From: Certhia americana
Lineage: Eukaryota > Chordata > Aves > Passeriformes > Certhiidae
Direction of reading: 5' to 3'
Assembly (NCBI GenBank): GCA_018697195.1
Contig: CM031864.1
Span: forward strand, 23,756,086-23,820,085
DNA: 64,000 nucleotides
A program made the position numbers and the translations under genes. The notes beneath the pieces are model-generated. The model ran no database searches and was not told the DNA's origin. It was given only the letters and a program-made list of their open reading frames with translations. The first letter of the stretch is position 1. Every line of letters starts with the position of its first letter. Shown piece after piece: positions 37,382-50,272 of the stretch.

Positions 37382-40300
37382 AATAATTTCGTTTGCACTT
37401 ACATTCTTTAATAGAACTTTTAAAAATAGAAATCTTACTATGAACTGAGCATTTCAACTCTAAAACCATAACAGTCCTTTCTCATCCCCCTAATGGGTTT
37501 GGCTTGACACAGAGCTTTCCTCCAGCTGTGAAACTGCATCCTGGATTGCCAGAGTTTGGCCTGAAAGGGTGTCTGAATGCAGGTGCAGATCATCAAAGAC
37601 AAATGCAGATTACCCTCTGCTATTTTTCCTGTAGCATCTTAGAATATGTGAATGCTCCCCCTCTCCCTCTGTTTATACGGGCTTTTTTTAACTAATAAAT
37701 TCCAGTATCCCAAAAAACATCTAAGGAGAGCAATCATCTTTTTAATGATGGCAACTTTGACAGGCAAGATATGAAACCACAGCCCTCAGTGCATCACAGA
37801 GAGAGAGGGACAGGCACTTCACTGCTGCCATCCTCTAAGCAGAGACACAAACACATTAAAATCACAAGCAGCTGCACTTTAAGAGAGATTTGTGCATTAC
37901 TAAGCGACATATTGTAATAAAGAAAAATATATTGTGCTGCAGCAGGGATTATGAAATACCTAAGAGAGCCATAAAACATAACTAACAGGATATTGCAGAT
38001 TTATAAAGCTGTAATGACATAAATTTGCTGTTCATAATTTAAATTAAACTGAACAGTTGTATGTGCTCATCAAATGCACTGTAAAGACAGGTGAGCTCTT
38101 TCAGCATGTTTTTCTCAATATGGCTTTTGCCTACAATTAACAGGAGGGTGACTCAGAAGAAATCTTTTATATTTGTTTTTTATGGAACCATCTTAACTGG
38201 ACAGAGGTGAACAACAACCATAATTCATAAATCTGTTTGGTAAAGAACATTATTTATTGCAAAATTTTTAGCAACAGAGTCCAGTAGTTTGACTTCTCTT
38301 TTCAAACTGATGAAAGTTCTTTAAAGAAAAAACAAAAATCAAGACTTGTCCATAGCAAGCCAGGCTGTAGATCAGGAACACACTTGACTAATTTCACTTG
38401 TGGAGACAGCTGCAGCACAGGAACGCACTCCTGGTGAAAACCCAAAGTATTTGCTAAGGACCACTGAGGAGCATGCAGGGAATGCTGGAGTCACACCTGG
38501 CTCTGTACAGCCAACTGTACAGTTCACAACCAAGTGAGTGATCAAGTCTTCACTTGATCTAGAGTTCCAAAGTTACTCTAATTACTCAGAGAGTTTCTAT
38601 CTGAATTTGTGCATCAGAACAGAAAACAAAGGCATTACCTCATGATCTGCAGCATGCAGTAAGAACATGTCTGTTGGAGTCTGGAATTCTGAGAAATATT
38701 TCTCTGCATGTTTTAAGGGATACAAACCCTCTGACAAACACTGGTTTTAACCCTTCTCCATGGAAAGGGCTTCCTAGGCTCTGTGATGAAACAGAACTTT
38801 CAAGAATGTGGATTAGATAGTAGCATAATATGTATTTTATCACAGGGTGAGAATCTTAGATTTCTGGGTTTGTTAGAATGGTAAGCAGGTGAAGGCAAAA
38901 TGAAGGCACCTCATGGTTTTTAGGCTTCTTCCTTCTTCTTCATCTGCTCCATCTTCTGCTGTGACAGTGGCACTTTCTGATTGGTTTAGAGACAGACTGT
39001 CTAACATAGGTGATAGGTATTGGAAAGTTATTGTAAATATTGTACACGTAGTTTTTAGTATAAAAGAAAACACAACCCCGAGGGAGTGGGATTGTGCCTT
39101 GGACTGACCTGCTGAGCAGAACTCTGCTAGTCAGGAAAAGAATGTAATAGATAAGAAAGGATAAACAACCTTGGAAACAGAAGAGACAGCTCTTGACTAT
39201 TTCTTCCATCACGTGGCTGGGGAAAAAAGACTTTCTAAATCTTGGGAATCATCAGACCATTCAAAAATCCAAGACATGTCATAATTTGAAAAACATAAGG
39301 AAAAGTATATTCAAAATTAAGATGCTTTGTTCATTGCAACTGAATGTATCCATGTAGCATGGATGTATTTTCCTACCTATCACCAAATCACTCTTTGAAG
39401 TCCAGGGCTTTCTACAAATTTGGGTAATGAGACACCTACAGCCAACTTGTGCTGACTCTAAATGGACCTGTGCCAATTCACACAGGGAATGATCACCTCT
39501 TTATTTGTTACTATAATTTCTCAGCCATATGAAGACCATTTTAACGTGTTCGGTATAGTAAATACTTTACCTGTTTTAAGGCTGGGTTTGCACGTGTTAA
39601 ACACATTTAAAATTAACTACTCAATTGAAATTAACCATTTGATTAGATTCAGTGTGAAAGGTTTTTAATTTTGTGAGGATTTGAGAAGAGCAGATTGCTC
39701 CCACTGAGAGAGCTTTCCTTGCCTCTTAAACTATAGGTAATTTAATTTATAAATGACACAAAGGAAAAGAAGTGCTAAAACCTTGCTTTAATCTTCCTTA
39801 TATGGTGCAAAAAATTGCTAAAAGATGATTGCTCAATAATTTTTCAGTATTTTCAGTATTTTTATTTAAAAAATTTTAGAAAGATAAGTATAGCTTATCC
39901 AAGTAGTTTAATTTTCCAGAACCCCTTTCTTTCTTGCCATATATTCAGGGTATTCAGTACTTTCCATTGTGAGCTTCTCCAGAAGCTGAGCAAAACCAGT
40001 GAATGTTCTTGACAAGTCCTGCATTATAATTTATAATTTTTAGTAGCTGAAGTGGTTTTGCCTCATTAAAATTGACTGTCAGATAATTCCAAATGATCAA
40101 ATAGGAAAAAGACAGTTGGCCAAATTCCGAAGCAGCAGAAGATGAAAATCAAGGATCTCTGAGATACAGCCCCAGTAATCCAGAAAACAGACATTGATTC
40201 AGTTTAAAGTGATGTTATTTTTCAGAGACAGCACTAAGCAAACTAGCAAAATAGTCACGTGGAACTATGGCAATGGAATAACTTCAAGTCAGAATCAGTT

Positions 40301-40416
40301 TGGGTAGGAAAAGAACAAGGGGCACTACACCCATCAGGTACGAAAAATAGCTTGGGAAGGAAACAGAGGAAACTCTAAACTAAGAAGCAAACAAAACCCA
40401 ACCAAATAACCTAACC

Positions 40417-40750
40417 TGTTGTAATCCCTTTAGGAATGTATTTTCCCCCAAAACCCCTCCCCCAGAAACTGTAACCGGCCTGGGTTACCTGCCCCCTGGT
40501 CTTTTGACCTATAGGATCGGACAGGTAACCTGACCCCGACCCCAAAGGTGATAAAAACCCCTCTCCCCCATGTGATCTCTCTCTCTCTCCGGATCCCCTT
40601 CAAGGAATAAAGGCCTTGGAATACATCCTGGGGTAAGAGGGCCTCTTTTGCAATTCTCTCTACCCTATTCTGTAGTTCCCTCTTCCAATACTCCCCCTAA
40701 ATCTGGGCTGGCAGCTTGTGGGGGGGTTAAAGGGACAGGAGAAAACTACA
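40417..40750 (+). mobile_element. Solo LTR of an endogenous retrovirus, 6-bp duplication
   Basis: A 334-bp element starts TGTTGTAATC and ends AAAACTACA, flanked by the 6-bp direct repeat CTAACC (40411-40416 and 40751-40756). It has a TATA-type box GATAAAAA (40550-40557) and AATAAA (40606-40611) in plus orientation, with a C-rich composition unlike the AT-rich surroundings. A CT run (40579-40589) lies between the two signals. A perfect 9-bp inverted repeat (GGTTACCTG at 40483-40491, CAGGTAACC at 40522-40530) sits in U3. No internal sequence adjoins, so it is a solo LTR. The 6-bp duplication suggests an ERVK-like (class II) element. The borders are seen; the class is inferred. Confidence 0.88.
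40550..40557 (+). promoter_or_regulatory. TATA-type box of the 40.4-kb LTR
   Basis: GATAAAAA about 50 bases before the AATAAA of this LTR, in a C/G-rich setting. Confidence 0.5.
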
Positions 40751-40756
40751 CTAACC

Positions 40757-43700
40757 CCCTCTAAATCCCCTAATATCAGCTTCTGAGAAAAAGAATAAAT
40801 CACATCAAATCTCTCATTCTGGAATTACCATGAATGCCATATGATAGGTTAAAAAAGAACTTCAGCTACTCTAAATTTACAGAGAATTATTAAAATTGCC
40901 TCACTGGAATTATGCCAGTTATGTACATATTGTAAGTGTTAAGGAAGAGATTAACTAAAATGAGGAAAATATTTAAAAAATAAATCTAGAAAAGTTTTAG
41001 TCAAGTAGTCTAAGTTGAGGTATTTGGTCATAGAACAAATTTGAGGGTTTATTATTACCAGTATTAAAATGCACAGATCCTTATTTGGGATCTCTCAGTT
41101 TTCAAAATGTTATTTTTTGTTCAGCTCATCTTCAAAAACATTTTGGATCCTGTGATACAATCCAGAGAAACTTCTGTGGGGAATTTTCAGATTTAGGTCA
41201 GATTAAATAAAATAATTTGTATGTAGCTTTGGAATTACAAGGTTGGTTTTGAAACATGTCTCTTATCACTACTTCTGCTGTGACCCAAATGGAAGAAAAT
41301 CCCAGTTCTGGGCTCCCAGAGGATGAAAACCAAAGCACGGAAATGGTGGGACTCGTATTCCCTGTGGCTGAACAAATTGGGATAAATCTCAGGGAAAAGG
41401 TTTATAAGTTTTATGGAAATGTGAAACAATATCTGCATGCATAATTAAGGCAAAGGATGTACAATGTAACAATCTGAAATCTTGGGAAAATGCTGAAAAT
41501 CAGCCAACTGTGAAGCAGAACATAACATATAAACAAACAGGTTGCAGAACAATTTAGAAATTCAAGAAGTGATGTAATTCTCATTATCATTCATGTATCA
41601 CAGGCAACTAATAATGGTACCATGAGGCATGACTTTTTTATTAGCATAATTTTCTTCTTGATGCTACCATTATGGTTGTCTTGTGTTGACAAATGACTGC
41701 TGCCCATTCCTACATCTGCTCCCATCTCCCTTAGACAAATTATTTTATGTTTCTGTCCTACCTAAACCAAAAAACACCTCCCTCCCCCAACAATCCTTTT
41801 TGTTTCTGTTTAATTAGTTTTTTTTCCATATTTATTTATGCCATGTTTTTTTATGGTTACAGGTAGTTAGTTATAAAGACAGGATTACACTTGTATGTTG
41901 AGGATCAGGAAAAATTTCCTAAGTGTAACCTTTGAGAAATATTAATTCTGCTTCTTAATCATTATGGATATATATTCTACTGTAACTGTGTTTTGGTTGG
42001 GATGTACTCTGAGTGTGTTCTGAATTATAATTTTTGCATGGGGAAAACCACCTGGAAACAATCTTCAGATTAAACAATTACAATAAAATGCTACTGTATT
42101 GTATTGTTCAAAGTTCCATGCAGTCGTTAAATTAATGCAATTTATCTGCTCTACAGCAGTTACAATATCCAGAAACTGTGAAGATGGTGTTTAGAACACA
42201 GAGCTAACATTATAGGTCAGATAGATTTTCTAGAAGTCTGGAGACTACAAGATGAGTTTTAATACAGGAAATCCTGTCGCATCCTGAGCCAGTATTTTGA
42301 CCAGTTTCCTCCAGTCTTTGAAGTGCTCCATTTGTTTTCAGTAATGCCACCTTCTGAGGTACTCGCCATAGAAATTAAAGGAATACAACTGTTCTTTTCA
42401 TTAGAGGCTTTTCAGCAGTGTGTTAAAAACCCCTTAAGTCTGTAACACTGTGTTCTAAGGAAAATCTATAATTTCTGGCAACAGATCATTAAAAATATAT
42501 GATATAGCCTAATGCTTCTCTGTATTTATAAAAAAAATTTCTGCTGAACTCATTAGCTGGCTTTTTAAGGATTCACTAATTTGTTATTACCTAAAGATTT
42601 TTAGCTGGCGAATAAAATAATTCATTCAACTATTAACAGCAGTGGCAAAAGAAAGATTACATTGAAGATTTCTTTTTCTACCTTTACTTGTAAGAAAAAA
42701 GCAAACTCACAGAAAAAAAGACAAGTAAATGAAAAATAGTTTACCCTTTGTCCTCCAAAATCAATAAGTTAATCAAAAGAATCTTAAATTACATGACATT
42801 GGAATGCCCTACAGAAATGAGCCACTCTGAGATCTATGCTATCTTTACCAAGGAAAAGATAACCTTAGATTGGGCATGTCATGTACAAAACTGATTGGTT
42901 TTGTTTAAATAAAATGTTCTTAGGTTAAATGAATACAAAGCCTATCACAAAATAGAAAACAAACCATGATTTTGCTTTACAAAAAAAAATTGCTTAAGCA
43001 TTGAAGTTAACAGACACAAATTTGATGTAACATTCTTATAATATTTAACGTCATCATACTAAATTAAAAACCAAACAGAAAAAAGGAGAAAGTCTCTTAA
43101 ATCTCAAAAAGAAACCCTCCCTCCAAAAACAGTATTGGAAAGCCATCAACTGTTTTGGTATTCTGTGATAGGAAATAAGGGATTAATAAATGCTGGAAAC
43201 TCCTCTGGAGTTTAATGCACCTTGCTGCTGCCACAGTATCAGGGCACAACCAAGCAGGCAGATTTTCTGAAAGCGTGTTTCTGTACTGTACAGCAAAAGA
43301 ATTACCTAAAGAATTTCAAACCATCTTGCACAGTTGAGACTCACTGGTTATTGGCTCAGATCCAGTAGGTGTGTGTGTGTATGTATTATTTTCAGGGCAA
43401 AGCTCATGCCATGCCAATACATTCTGCTCTGCCATGAATTTTCCAGGCTGTTCAGATACTCAAGTGGGCAAGGCAGAGCCATTTTCAGTCATTTAGACAT
43501 GAGTCAGAAGATACTTTCAGCAGGCACACGGTCCTGTCAGCTAAATTCTGATGCTGCAGGGTCCGGCTCAGCTGCCTCAGGGCTCAGGGATGTCTGTGTG
43601 CAGTTCCTGGACATGACCAGCCCGTGCCCTTCTCCATCAGGAGCCACAGCAGCCTAACACTTCTGAAATGGCACTGGCTGCTTCTGACAGGCAACTGTAC

Positions 43701-43983
43701 CATGTCCACAGCACAGAACAGGTTTTGAAGGCGAAGCATTGAAGAGTTTCGAAGCTGTTTGGGTCCGGCTGCCACTGCAGATGCACTCCAGAGTGGCAGG
43801 AGCAGGAAAGGGATTAGCTATGGTACACTTAACACACGAGAGACATGAGAGGCTAAATCAGCAGCACACAAGGGCAGCAAGTTGAAGACCTATGCAAAGT
43901 CAGAGCTTGATACCCTCACTGACAAGTCCATTTCCTGCTGTTTCAGCAGCAAAAAAAGAGATTTGCCATTGTATCAGCCTGAC
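40757..43983. other. Unique noncoding sequence
   Basis: No supportable gene. A TAAT-rich block lies near 42500-42660. A G/C-richer patch at 43540-43800 has frames on both strands with no family match. The GT run at 43369-43382 is listed separately. Confidence 0.5.
43369..43382. repeat. Short GT microsatellite
   Basis: About six GT units, then ATGT. It is too short to be notable. Confidence 0.7.
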
Positions 43984-43987
43984 CATG

Positions 43988-44431
43988 TGATGCCTTAGGT
44001 TTTAACTCTTATTTTTTAGACTCTGTGCTGTTTCAGTGAGTAGTTTTAGGTTTCATATTCAGTGCTACTAAGCTCTCTTCGTGGTGTAGATAGACAAAAC
44101 AATTCCTTCTCTAGTTTGATACCAAGGACAACTTCCAGGCCCAAGAACAAAAACAACGGTGAAGTGAGAAGAAAACCAAGAGGATGGAGCTTCATAACCT
44201 GAAGCTATGGTTGGACAATTGATTCTAATATGCTAATAGACCAGAACTTATAAAAATGTGAGACCTTGTGACCCGGGGGTCCATTTTGTGGCCACTTTGG
44301 GGGCATCTTGGACGTAGCCCAGCTGGACTCTTGTGTAGCCCAGGAGTACCCATTGAGACCTTTTAATAAATCCCTACTTTATCCTTTGCCCTGTCTAGTC
44401 TCTGTTCCAGGTCAGCCTCCAGAAGGCATCA
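43988..44431 (+). mobile_element. Solo LTR of an endogenous retrovirus, family A, copy 2
   Basis: A 444-bp relative of 1156-1604 with the same orientation and the same ends (TGATGCC and GGCATCA). It has its own 4-bp target duplication CATG (43984-43987 and 44432-44435), so it is a separate insertion and not the partner LTR of one 43-kb provirus. The TATA box (44249-44255) and AATAAA (44365-44370) are kept. The differences from copy 1 are about 26 substitutions plus a few small gaps, several of them at CG/TG/CA sites as expected from CpG decay. It is a solo LTR and no internal region adjoins. Confidence 0.88.
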
Positions 44432-44435
44432 CATG

Positions 44436-45787
44436 TAACTGCCCCTCACAGAGCACAGCTCTCTACAAGGTACTCATCAGAGAAACAGCAGAGAGCCAAC
44501 CTTGGTGTATGCAGCTTCTCACACCTCTCAGCATCTGATACTCCAGACTGAGCAATAGCCACGTTCTACAACAAAGAGGAATTTCTGACAGAAATCTGTA
44601 CAGTACAGTACTGGATAGCAATGCACTTATCAGCCACTAGCAGACTATCACAGCCAGGAATTGCTTCTAACACATCAGGCACTACAATGAGAACACAACA
44701 TTTTTCTGAAGGGATTAAATCACTGAAAAAATTTCTTTTAATTATTTGTGTGTGTATATGCATTCAGGAAGACTGGCAGATCTGGTGACCAATAGCAAAA
44801 TCAGTATCTGACCATAATTATCAGCATCCCCCCCATCAATGGCAAAACCAAAACTGAGGTTCTAGGAGATGAACAATCTGGAAGCAGTAGTCACTCAGCT
44901 TAAAAATAGATTTAGATTGAACTGCGAGGGTTTTGCAAGGTCCAAAGATGGTAACATTTTTGTTTCAGTGTGATCTACCTTCCACAGGTTCTAAGAATTG
45001 AACATATTGTGTCTCACTTTAACTGTCTTAGAGAAAAAAAAATTGACTTTCAGCTTCAGAATATCAGATCTGAGAGACTATAGATTCTGGCGCATCTGTC
45101 ATTCTAACAAAGATAAAACTGGCTGCTCTGAGATCAGATCTCATTTTCTTAGAAAGTCAGACAGCTGTTATCTTAAAAGAAACAAAAATTGAGATCTTAG
45201 CTGCCTTTTAGCCAAAGGACTCTTATTACTCTGATGACTGCTCATCATCCTCTTCAATTTTTAGAATTAAATTATACATTTAACAAATTTTAAAAATCAA
45301 ACAAACAAAAACCTGTGTGAAGAGGCTGGGGGACCCTGTGCTTTCTTCCCTTGTCAGTAGTTTCATAAAGAGCTTAACAAATGTTTCATATGTTCCTCCA
45401 GGAAAATGGAAGGATCAAAGCATGCAGGATTTTCAAGATTATGCAAACAAAGACCCACAGCATCCCATGCTGTAGAAAGTGAAAAGGTTTTAAAATATTC
45501 ACTACTTGAAACTGCTTTCTCAGGTAAACACCATGTGAAGGAAAGCTCAGAAGGAGAAAACGAATAACTGAAAACATCAACAAGTAAAAAAATAACTCAC
45601 AGTTAAAATTTGCTTCCAAAATTAGGTAAGTTTATGGGATCTAAAAGTGGACAGGCAAAAGTCAAAAAGCACTGCTGTTCTCTACAAATTTGGGCTGCAA
45701 AGGTTCAGCACTTGTACATAAGGGGAACATTACTCACTTTTATTTCCTATTGTCACCCTTGCCAAAACCAGGAATTAAAAAATTCAG
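44436..45787. other. Unique noncoding sequence
   Basis: AT-rich, no supportable gene or repeat. Confidence 0.5.
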
Positions 45788-46178
45788 AGTTATTTCAGGT
45801 GGTGAGGATTTCTAAATTCTTCATGTAGCAAGTGGAGAATTGGGCTCCATTTTCATATACAAGAAATCTTTACAGGCCATGCAGTTAAAATCAAAATTCC
45901 TGACTCATAAACTGCACTGATTTGCTCTGGAACCATTCCAAACACCAGAAAGAAAATCCTCACTGTTTACAAGTTACTTACTGGGTAAATCCACAAGCAT
46001 GTTAAAGATAACTTTCATAGCTTCCATTAAAACAACCATCAAATACTGTAACTTTCCAATAAAAATCAAATATTCTAAGGCTATTATCTAAAGTAAAAAA
46101 AAATCATTTTACAAGTGCAATACCAAATGAAGTTGATCATGATTATATTTTAAATTAAATGGCAGTATCTAAAATTAT
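45788..46178 (+). repeat. Direct repeat of about 391 bp, copy 1
   Basis: Matches 47606-47996 in the same orientation, at about 95% identity by eye with small gaps only. It begins AGTTATTTCAGG and ends shortly after GGCAGTATCTAA. Outside these limits the flanks are unrelated. I see no TG/CA ends, TATA box, protein or poly-A tail that would mark it as a retroelement. It could be an unclassified interspersed repeat or a local duplication. Confidence 0.85.
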
Positions 46179-47605
46179 TACTAAAATTAAAAATAATGTA
46201 TGATGACATTCAGTTTTCTGTTACAGCCCTGCAGACATAGAAATCACAACCAAATCACATTCTAATTCCAAAATTATCACCCCAGTATCTTTCCAATAGG
46301 AACTAGCACCAGTATTTTAAATCACAAGCACCTGCGTCCTAATAGCAACTCTATAGTCAGTCAAGACGTGTTCCAAAAAAGTCTGTTACTGGATGAGAAA
46401 CAGAACACCAGCACCAACAAAAAATGAGAGAGCTTCAGGAAGACTCTCCAACAGAATTCTTTGTACAAAGTACAGAGACTCTGTACAGCTTCCCAGTGGT
46501 TCTGCTTCCTCCACTGATGCAGGTGAATCCCCTCCTCTGGAAGTATTTCCTGGCCAGACACACCAGGATCTGGCTGGCTGGCACTCCTTGTCTGTGAAAC
46601 AGGGAAAACTGGCACAAATAGGCCAGCTGAACATTAAAAATTGCCTTCTGTCTTTTCCTAATTCAAATGAATTACATCTCTAGGAGCTGTGTCTCTGGAT
46701 AAGTGGTTTATTACAGTGTTTCTACCTTTCACACACTAGCTTGTGTCAACTGCAATCAAAGCGCCAGGTAAGGAACTTGACCAACACTGTTGCTGCAATT
46801 AAGAATTTATTTAAGTGTTTACATCTGAAGAATTCCGTTCCTAATGAGATGCTCAAGGTCTACAGTTCAGTTTCTGGTTTCCCAGCATCTCTTACAAACC
46901 TGAAAATAGTTTGACTCCTGCACGTGTCCCATGGAAAGCTCCAGGCAGTTTTTTTTTTCTCATTCAAGTTTAAATTTATCTCAATCCACTTATAAAGAAG
47001 ATGGAAAAGTGGAAAATGCATCTTGTCAGACTTTCTTTATTGCATTCTTGTAAACAGGCCAAAATCCCACTTCTTAGAGAGACTAAACACTTAGTTTGTT
47101 GGCAAAGATCAAAACATGAACTGAAAGAAAAGCCTTAATGTATCACTTGGAACAGCGGGCAGCATTACCGCACAGCAGAGAGAAACTGACTCCACTCTAC
47201 AAAATGAGAGGGCAAGAGAGACTTTGCAAAAGTCTTCTCAAAATCAACAAGTTTTTAAACTGGGAGAATTCCCCCCAGAATTTCACAATCTTCACAGGCT
47301 CAGACACACCAAAAGAATGAAAGGCAAGAAGAAAGTTTGCTTGGCAACCTGATATTGTTACAGATTGAGAATTTACAGGTTTGGAGAATCGAGACGACGC
47401 TAGCAGGCAAGAAGGATTTGCAGCTGTGGTTTCCATTTTATACTTTTATTTTTTAAAAGGCATGTTAAATGGAATTTTCTTTTTGTTCCTTTTTTCATTG
47501 CATTCACAAGGCCTGTCAAGGGAGGCTGTATTCTTGAAGATTGTGCAAATATCATTTTCTGCTGGGCAGATGAGCTTCCACTGCACAGCTTAAGGACAAA
47601 ATCAC
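46179..47605. other. Spacer between the direct repeats
   Basis: 1,427 bp with no recognised gene. Overlapping frames of 60-96 codons at 46361-46683 lie on both strands and resemble nothing known. The repeats do not have LTR-type ends, so this is not read as a provirus interior. Confidence 0.55.
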
Positions 47606-47996
47606 AGTTATTTCAGGTGGTGAGGATTTCTAAATTCTTCACGTAGCAAGTGGAGAATTTGGCTCCATTTTTGTATACAAGAAATCTTTACAGGCCATGC
47701 AGTTAAAATCAAAATTCCTGACTCATAAACTGCACTGATTTGCTCTGGAACCATTCCAAACATCAGAAAGAAAATCCTCGCTGTTTACAAGTTACTTACT
47801 GGGTAAATCCACAAGCATGTAAAAGATAACTTTCAAAGCTTCCATTAAAACAACCATCAAATACTGTAACTTTCCAATAAAAATCAAATATTCTAGGCTA
47901 TTATCTAAAGTGAAAAAAAAAGCATTTTACAAGTGCAGTGCCAAATGAAATTGAGCATGATAAAATTTTAAATTAAATGGCAGTATCTAATATTAT
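47606..47996 (+). repeat. Direct repeat of about 391 bp, copy 2
   Basis: Partner of 45788-46178, starting 1,818 bp further on. Most differences are single substitutions; the divergence rises in the last 60 bp. Confidence 0.85.
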
Positions 47997-49869
47997 AGGT
48001 AATTCTCACCATTGAGAAGATGCACAAAACATTCATAGAGATCAAAGTTACATGAAAAGAAGGAAAAAATATCTAAAAATTATTTCACATGTGTAAAAGA
48101 CGATATATAGGAGGAATGACTACATTCATAAAAATAACCTCAGAAGCCCAAGAAGCTTCAGAATTCCAGCACTTTTCTAACACCTTTTATTCTGCCTCCC
48201 TTCTCTCCATGACAGATTAATCAGAATTTTAATACTAGCTTTTAGATGAAAATACTAACTTCAGATGAAATCCACATTGCTCCAACTTTTTGAAAACTAT
48301 GATAAATGGAGAATATTCAAAGACAGGCACATCAGAAATACTTTCTCTGTATCCTGAATAGTGCATATCTCATACAATATTGTTTATGAAGATAATTAAT
48401 TGGAAAAGCTTCTGCAATTTCTGTGGTCAAGTGCTATGAATGTTCATGCTTCTATGGTATTTTATAACCTTTTAAATTTTATAATTACTTGATTTTCTTC
48501 CTTAAATGAGTCTGATAGATACAGGAGGATAAGAAGTTAAAGGAAACCCTAATATCGGCAGGTTCTTTTTTCCTGTTCATATTGCTAAAGAGAAATACTT
48601 GGAGAGCCAGCTATACGTGAAGATTATTAATTTTTTCCATTTTTATTCTATTTTTCTGCTTTTAAATTGATAACATGAATTTCATTAGTTTAAGCTTTTC
48701 AAGTCCTGATTACTACAGAACTGGACATGACTGAATGAGCACAGAAATTTTGCTCCTATTTCAGAAGGACACTCTTCATAAATTAGCAGTATAAGCCCTG
48801 CTGGGAATTGGTTTAGCCTAAAGAGAAGTTTTTCTGGTAGGCTAAGGTTAAATGAATAGCTTTTGTTGCATTTAATGGAATCCCAGGTTATAACTTTAAT
48901 TGCAGTTGTAGTGTAATGTGTTTGAACAATTTCTAAAACTGAATTCCAGTCCTGAGGTTTGCACTAACTTTCCACGTCCTCAACAGATGGAAATAGAAAG
49001 GGTGAAAGGTCAAGGCCGTAAGTGGTTTTTATGAAACGATATTGAAAATAACCAAAGAGATTTAGAACAGAAATAAATCTTCTGCTTCTACACAGCTGAT
49101 GAGAAAACTCTTGTTGCATTTGAACCAGTAAAGCATTAACCTTTAACTATATTGGGACAGGGAATGTTATCCAACAGAGCCCTCAACAGTCAATTGATGT
49201 AAATGGTCATAAATTATGGTAAAAACAGCTACTGAGGACTATGGTCTTTATAACTGAGCATGCACGTGCACATACTGCATGCAATGAAAGATAATTATTA
49301 GTTTGATATTGCTACTGATTTTAATGAGAACAAAGTTGCATTTAAGCACAAAAATACAGTCGTACGTACTTTCAAAAGAAAGCATATCACGGTTTCTTAG
49401 TGTTTTATGGCCTATACCTTTTTTATTTTGGTGTTGGTGATAATAAACAGTTATGTATAGTTTATGTGCCCTGCGAATCCACACAGATGGACCAGGAGAA
49501 ACTTCTGTGATTAAAAAATCCTTAACCAACCAGGAACTTCGAATGTCCCTCACTGCCATAAACAAAGTATTTCTAGTTTCAAAGCTAGAGAGGGGGTATT
49601 GACATCTAAATTCAGTGAGAGCTCACAATCACTTAACATGAGTCAAGCTGGAATCTCTTGTATACCACCAGAGAGTCATGGTACACGTAATAACCAGCAC
49701 AATACAGAAATGCCTTCAAAGATAAGAAACTCTGACATTGGGCAGGATGGGAAAGGTGACAAAAAGCATTTGTTTCATGGGGGTTTAGCTCCAGAAGCTA
49801 CAGACTGAAACCAAATAATTACAAAGAAAAACAAAAGGAAAATTCCCTGGGTTTCAGGTAACTATTTTT
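47997..49869. other. Unique noncoding sequence
   Basis: AT-rich. The longest frame is 105 codons on the minus strand (49248-49565), without family resemblance. No repeat or gene is supported. Confidence 0.5.
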
Positions 49870-50010
49870 CTATGTAGCTAATTGCCCTGGTTTGGCCCTG
49901 ATTGGCCAGTTTCTAATATTGACACATGATTAAACCAACTAAAAGAGTGGATACGCCTTTATAAATACACATTTTGGGATGAGAACTCTGGAAATTTGGC
50001 CCTTCTGATT
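49870..50010 (+). promoter_or_regulatory. Possible promoter-like module next to the gag remnant
   Basis: On the plus strand an ATTGG box (reverse CCAAT, near 49900) is followed by TATAAATA (near 49960) and, about 70 bases on, by a GAGGTAAG donor-like string. This could be a decayed LTR in plus orientation abutting the minus-strand ERV. No ends or target duplication were found. Confidence 0.25.
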
Positions 50011-50272
50011 TCTGGTTTCGAAGAGGTAAGAGGCATGGACTGGTTCCCTTCCCCATCACCCCTCCCAATGGGTAGCAGGGGAGGAGAGGCTTGGGGCCCC
50101 TGAGAACAGCAGGGCCCTCTAGCTCCAGGGAAACCTGAGGCAGGGAGGGTATTATGACTTCTTTCCTCCCAAAGAGCTCTTGCACAAGGGTCAGAAAAGC
50201 CGCCGTGGGAGCGGTAGGTTCTAATGTGGCCGCTGCTCCAGCTGTTTACTCTGCCTTTAATTGTTTTAAGTT

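Larger units (their letters stand above)
35789..40410. other. Noncoding stretch with a possible retroelement scrap
   Basis: Apart from the 37051-37381 candidate, I see only unique sequence, an A run at 36820-36838 and a TAAT-rich block at 37840-38120. No supportable host exon is present. Confidence 0.5.

Noticed and set aside
1156..44431. The two family-A LTRs as ends of one giant provirus
   Set aside because: Each has its own target duplication, and the 42 kb between contains no matching retroviral interior in that orientation.
45788..47996. The 391-bp direct repeats as LTRs of a small retroelement
   Set aside because: They lack TG/CA ends, a TATA/poly-A layout, a primer site, a polypurine tract and a target duplication.
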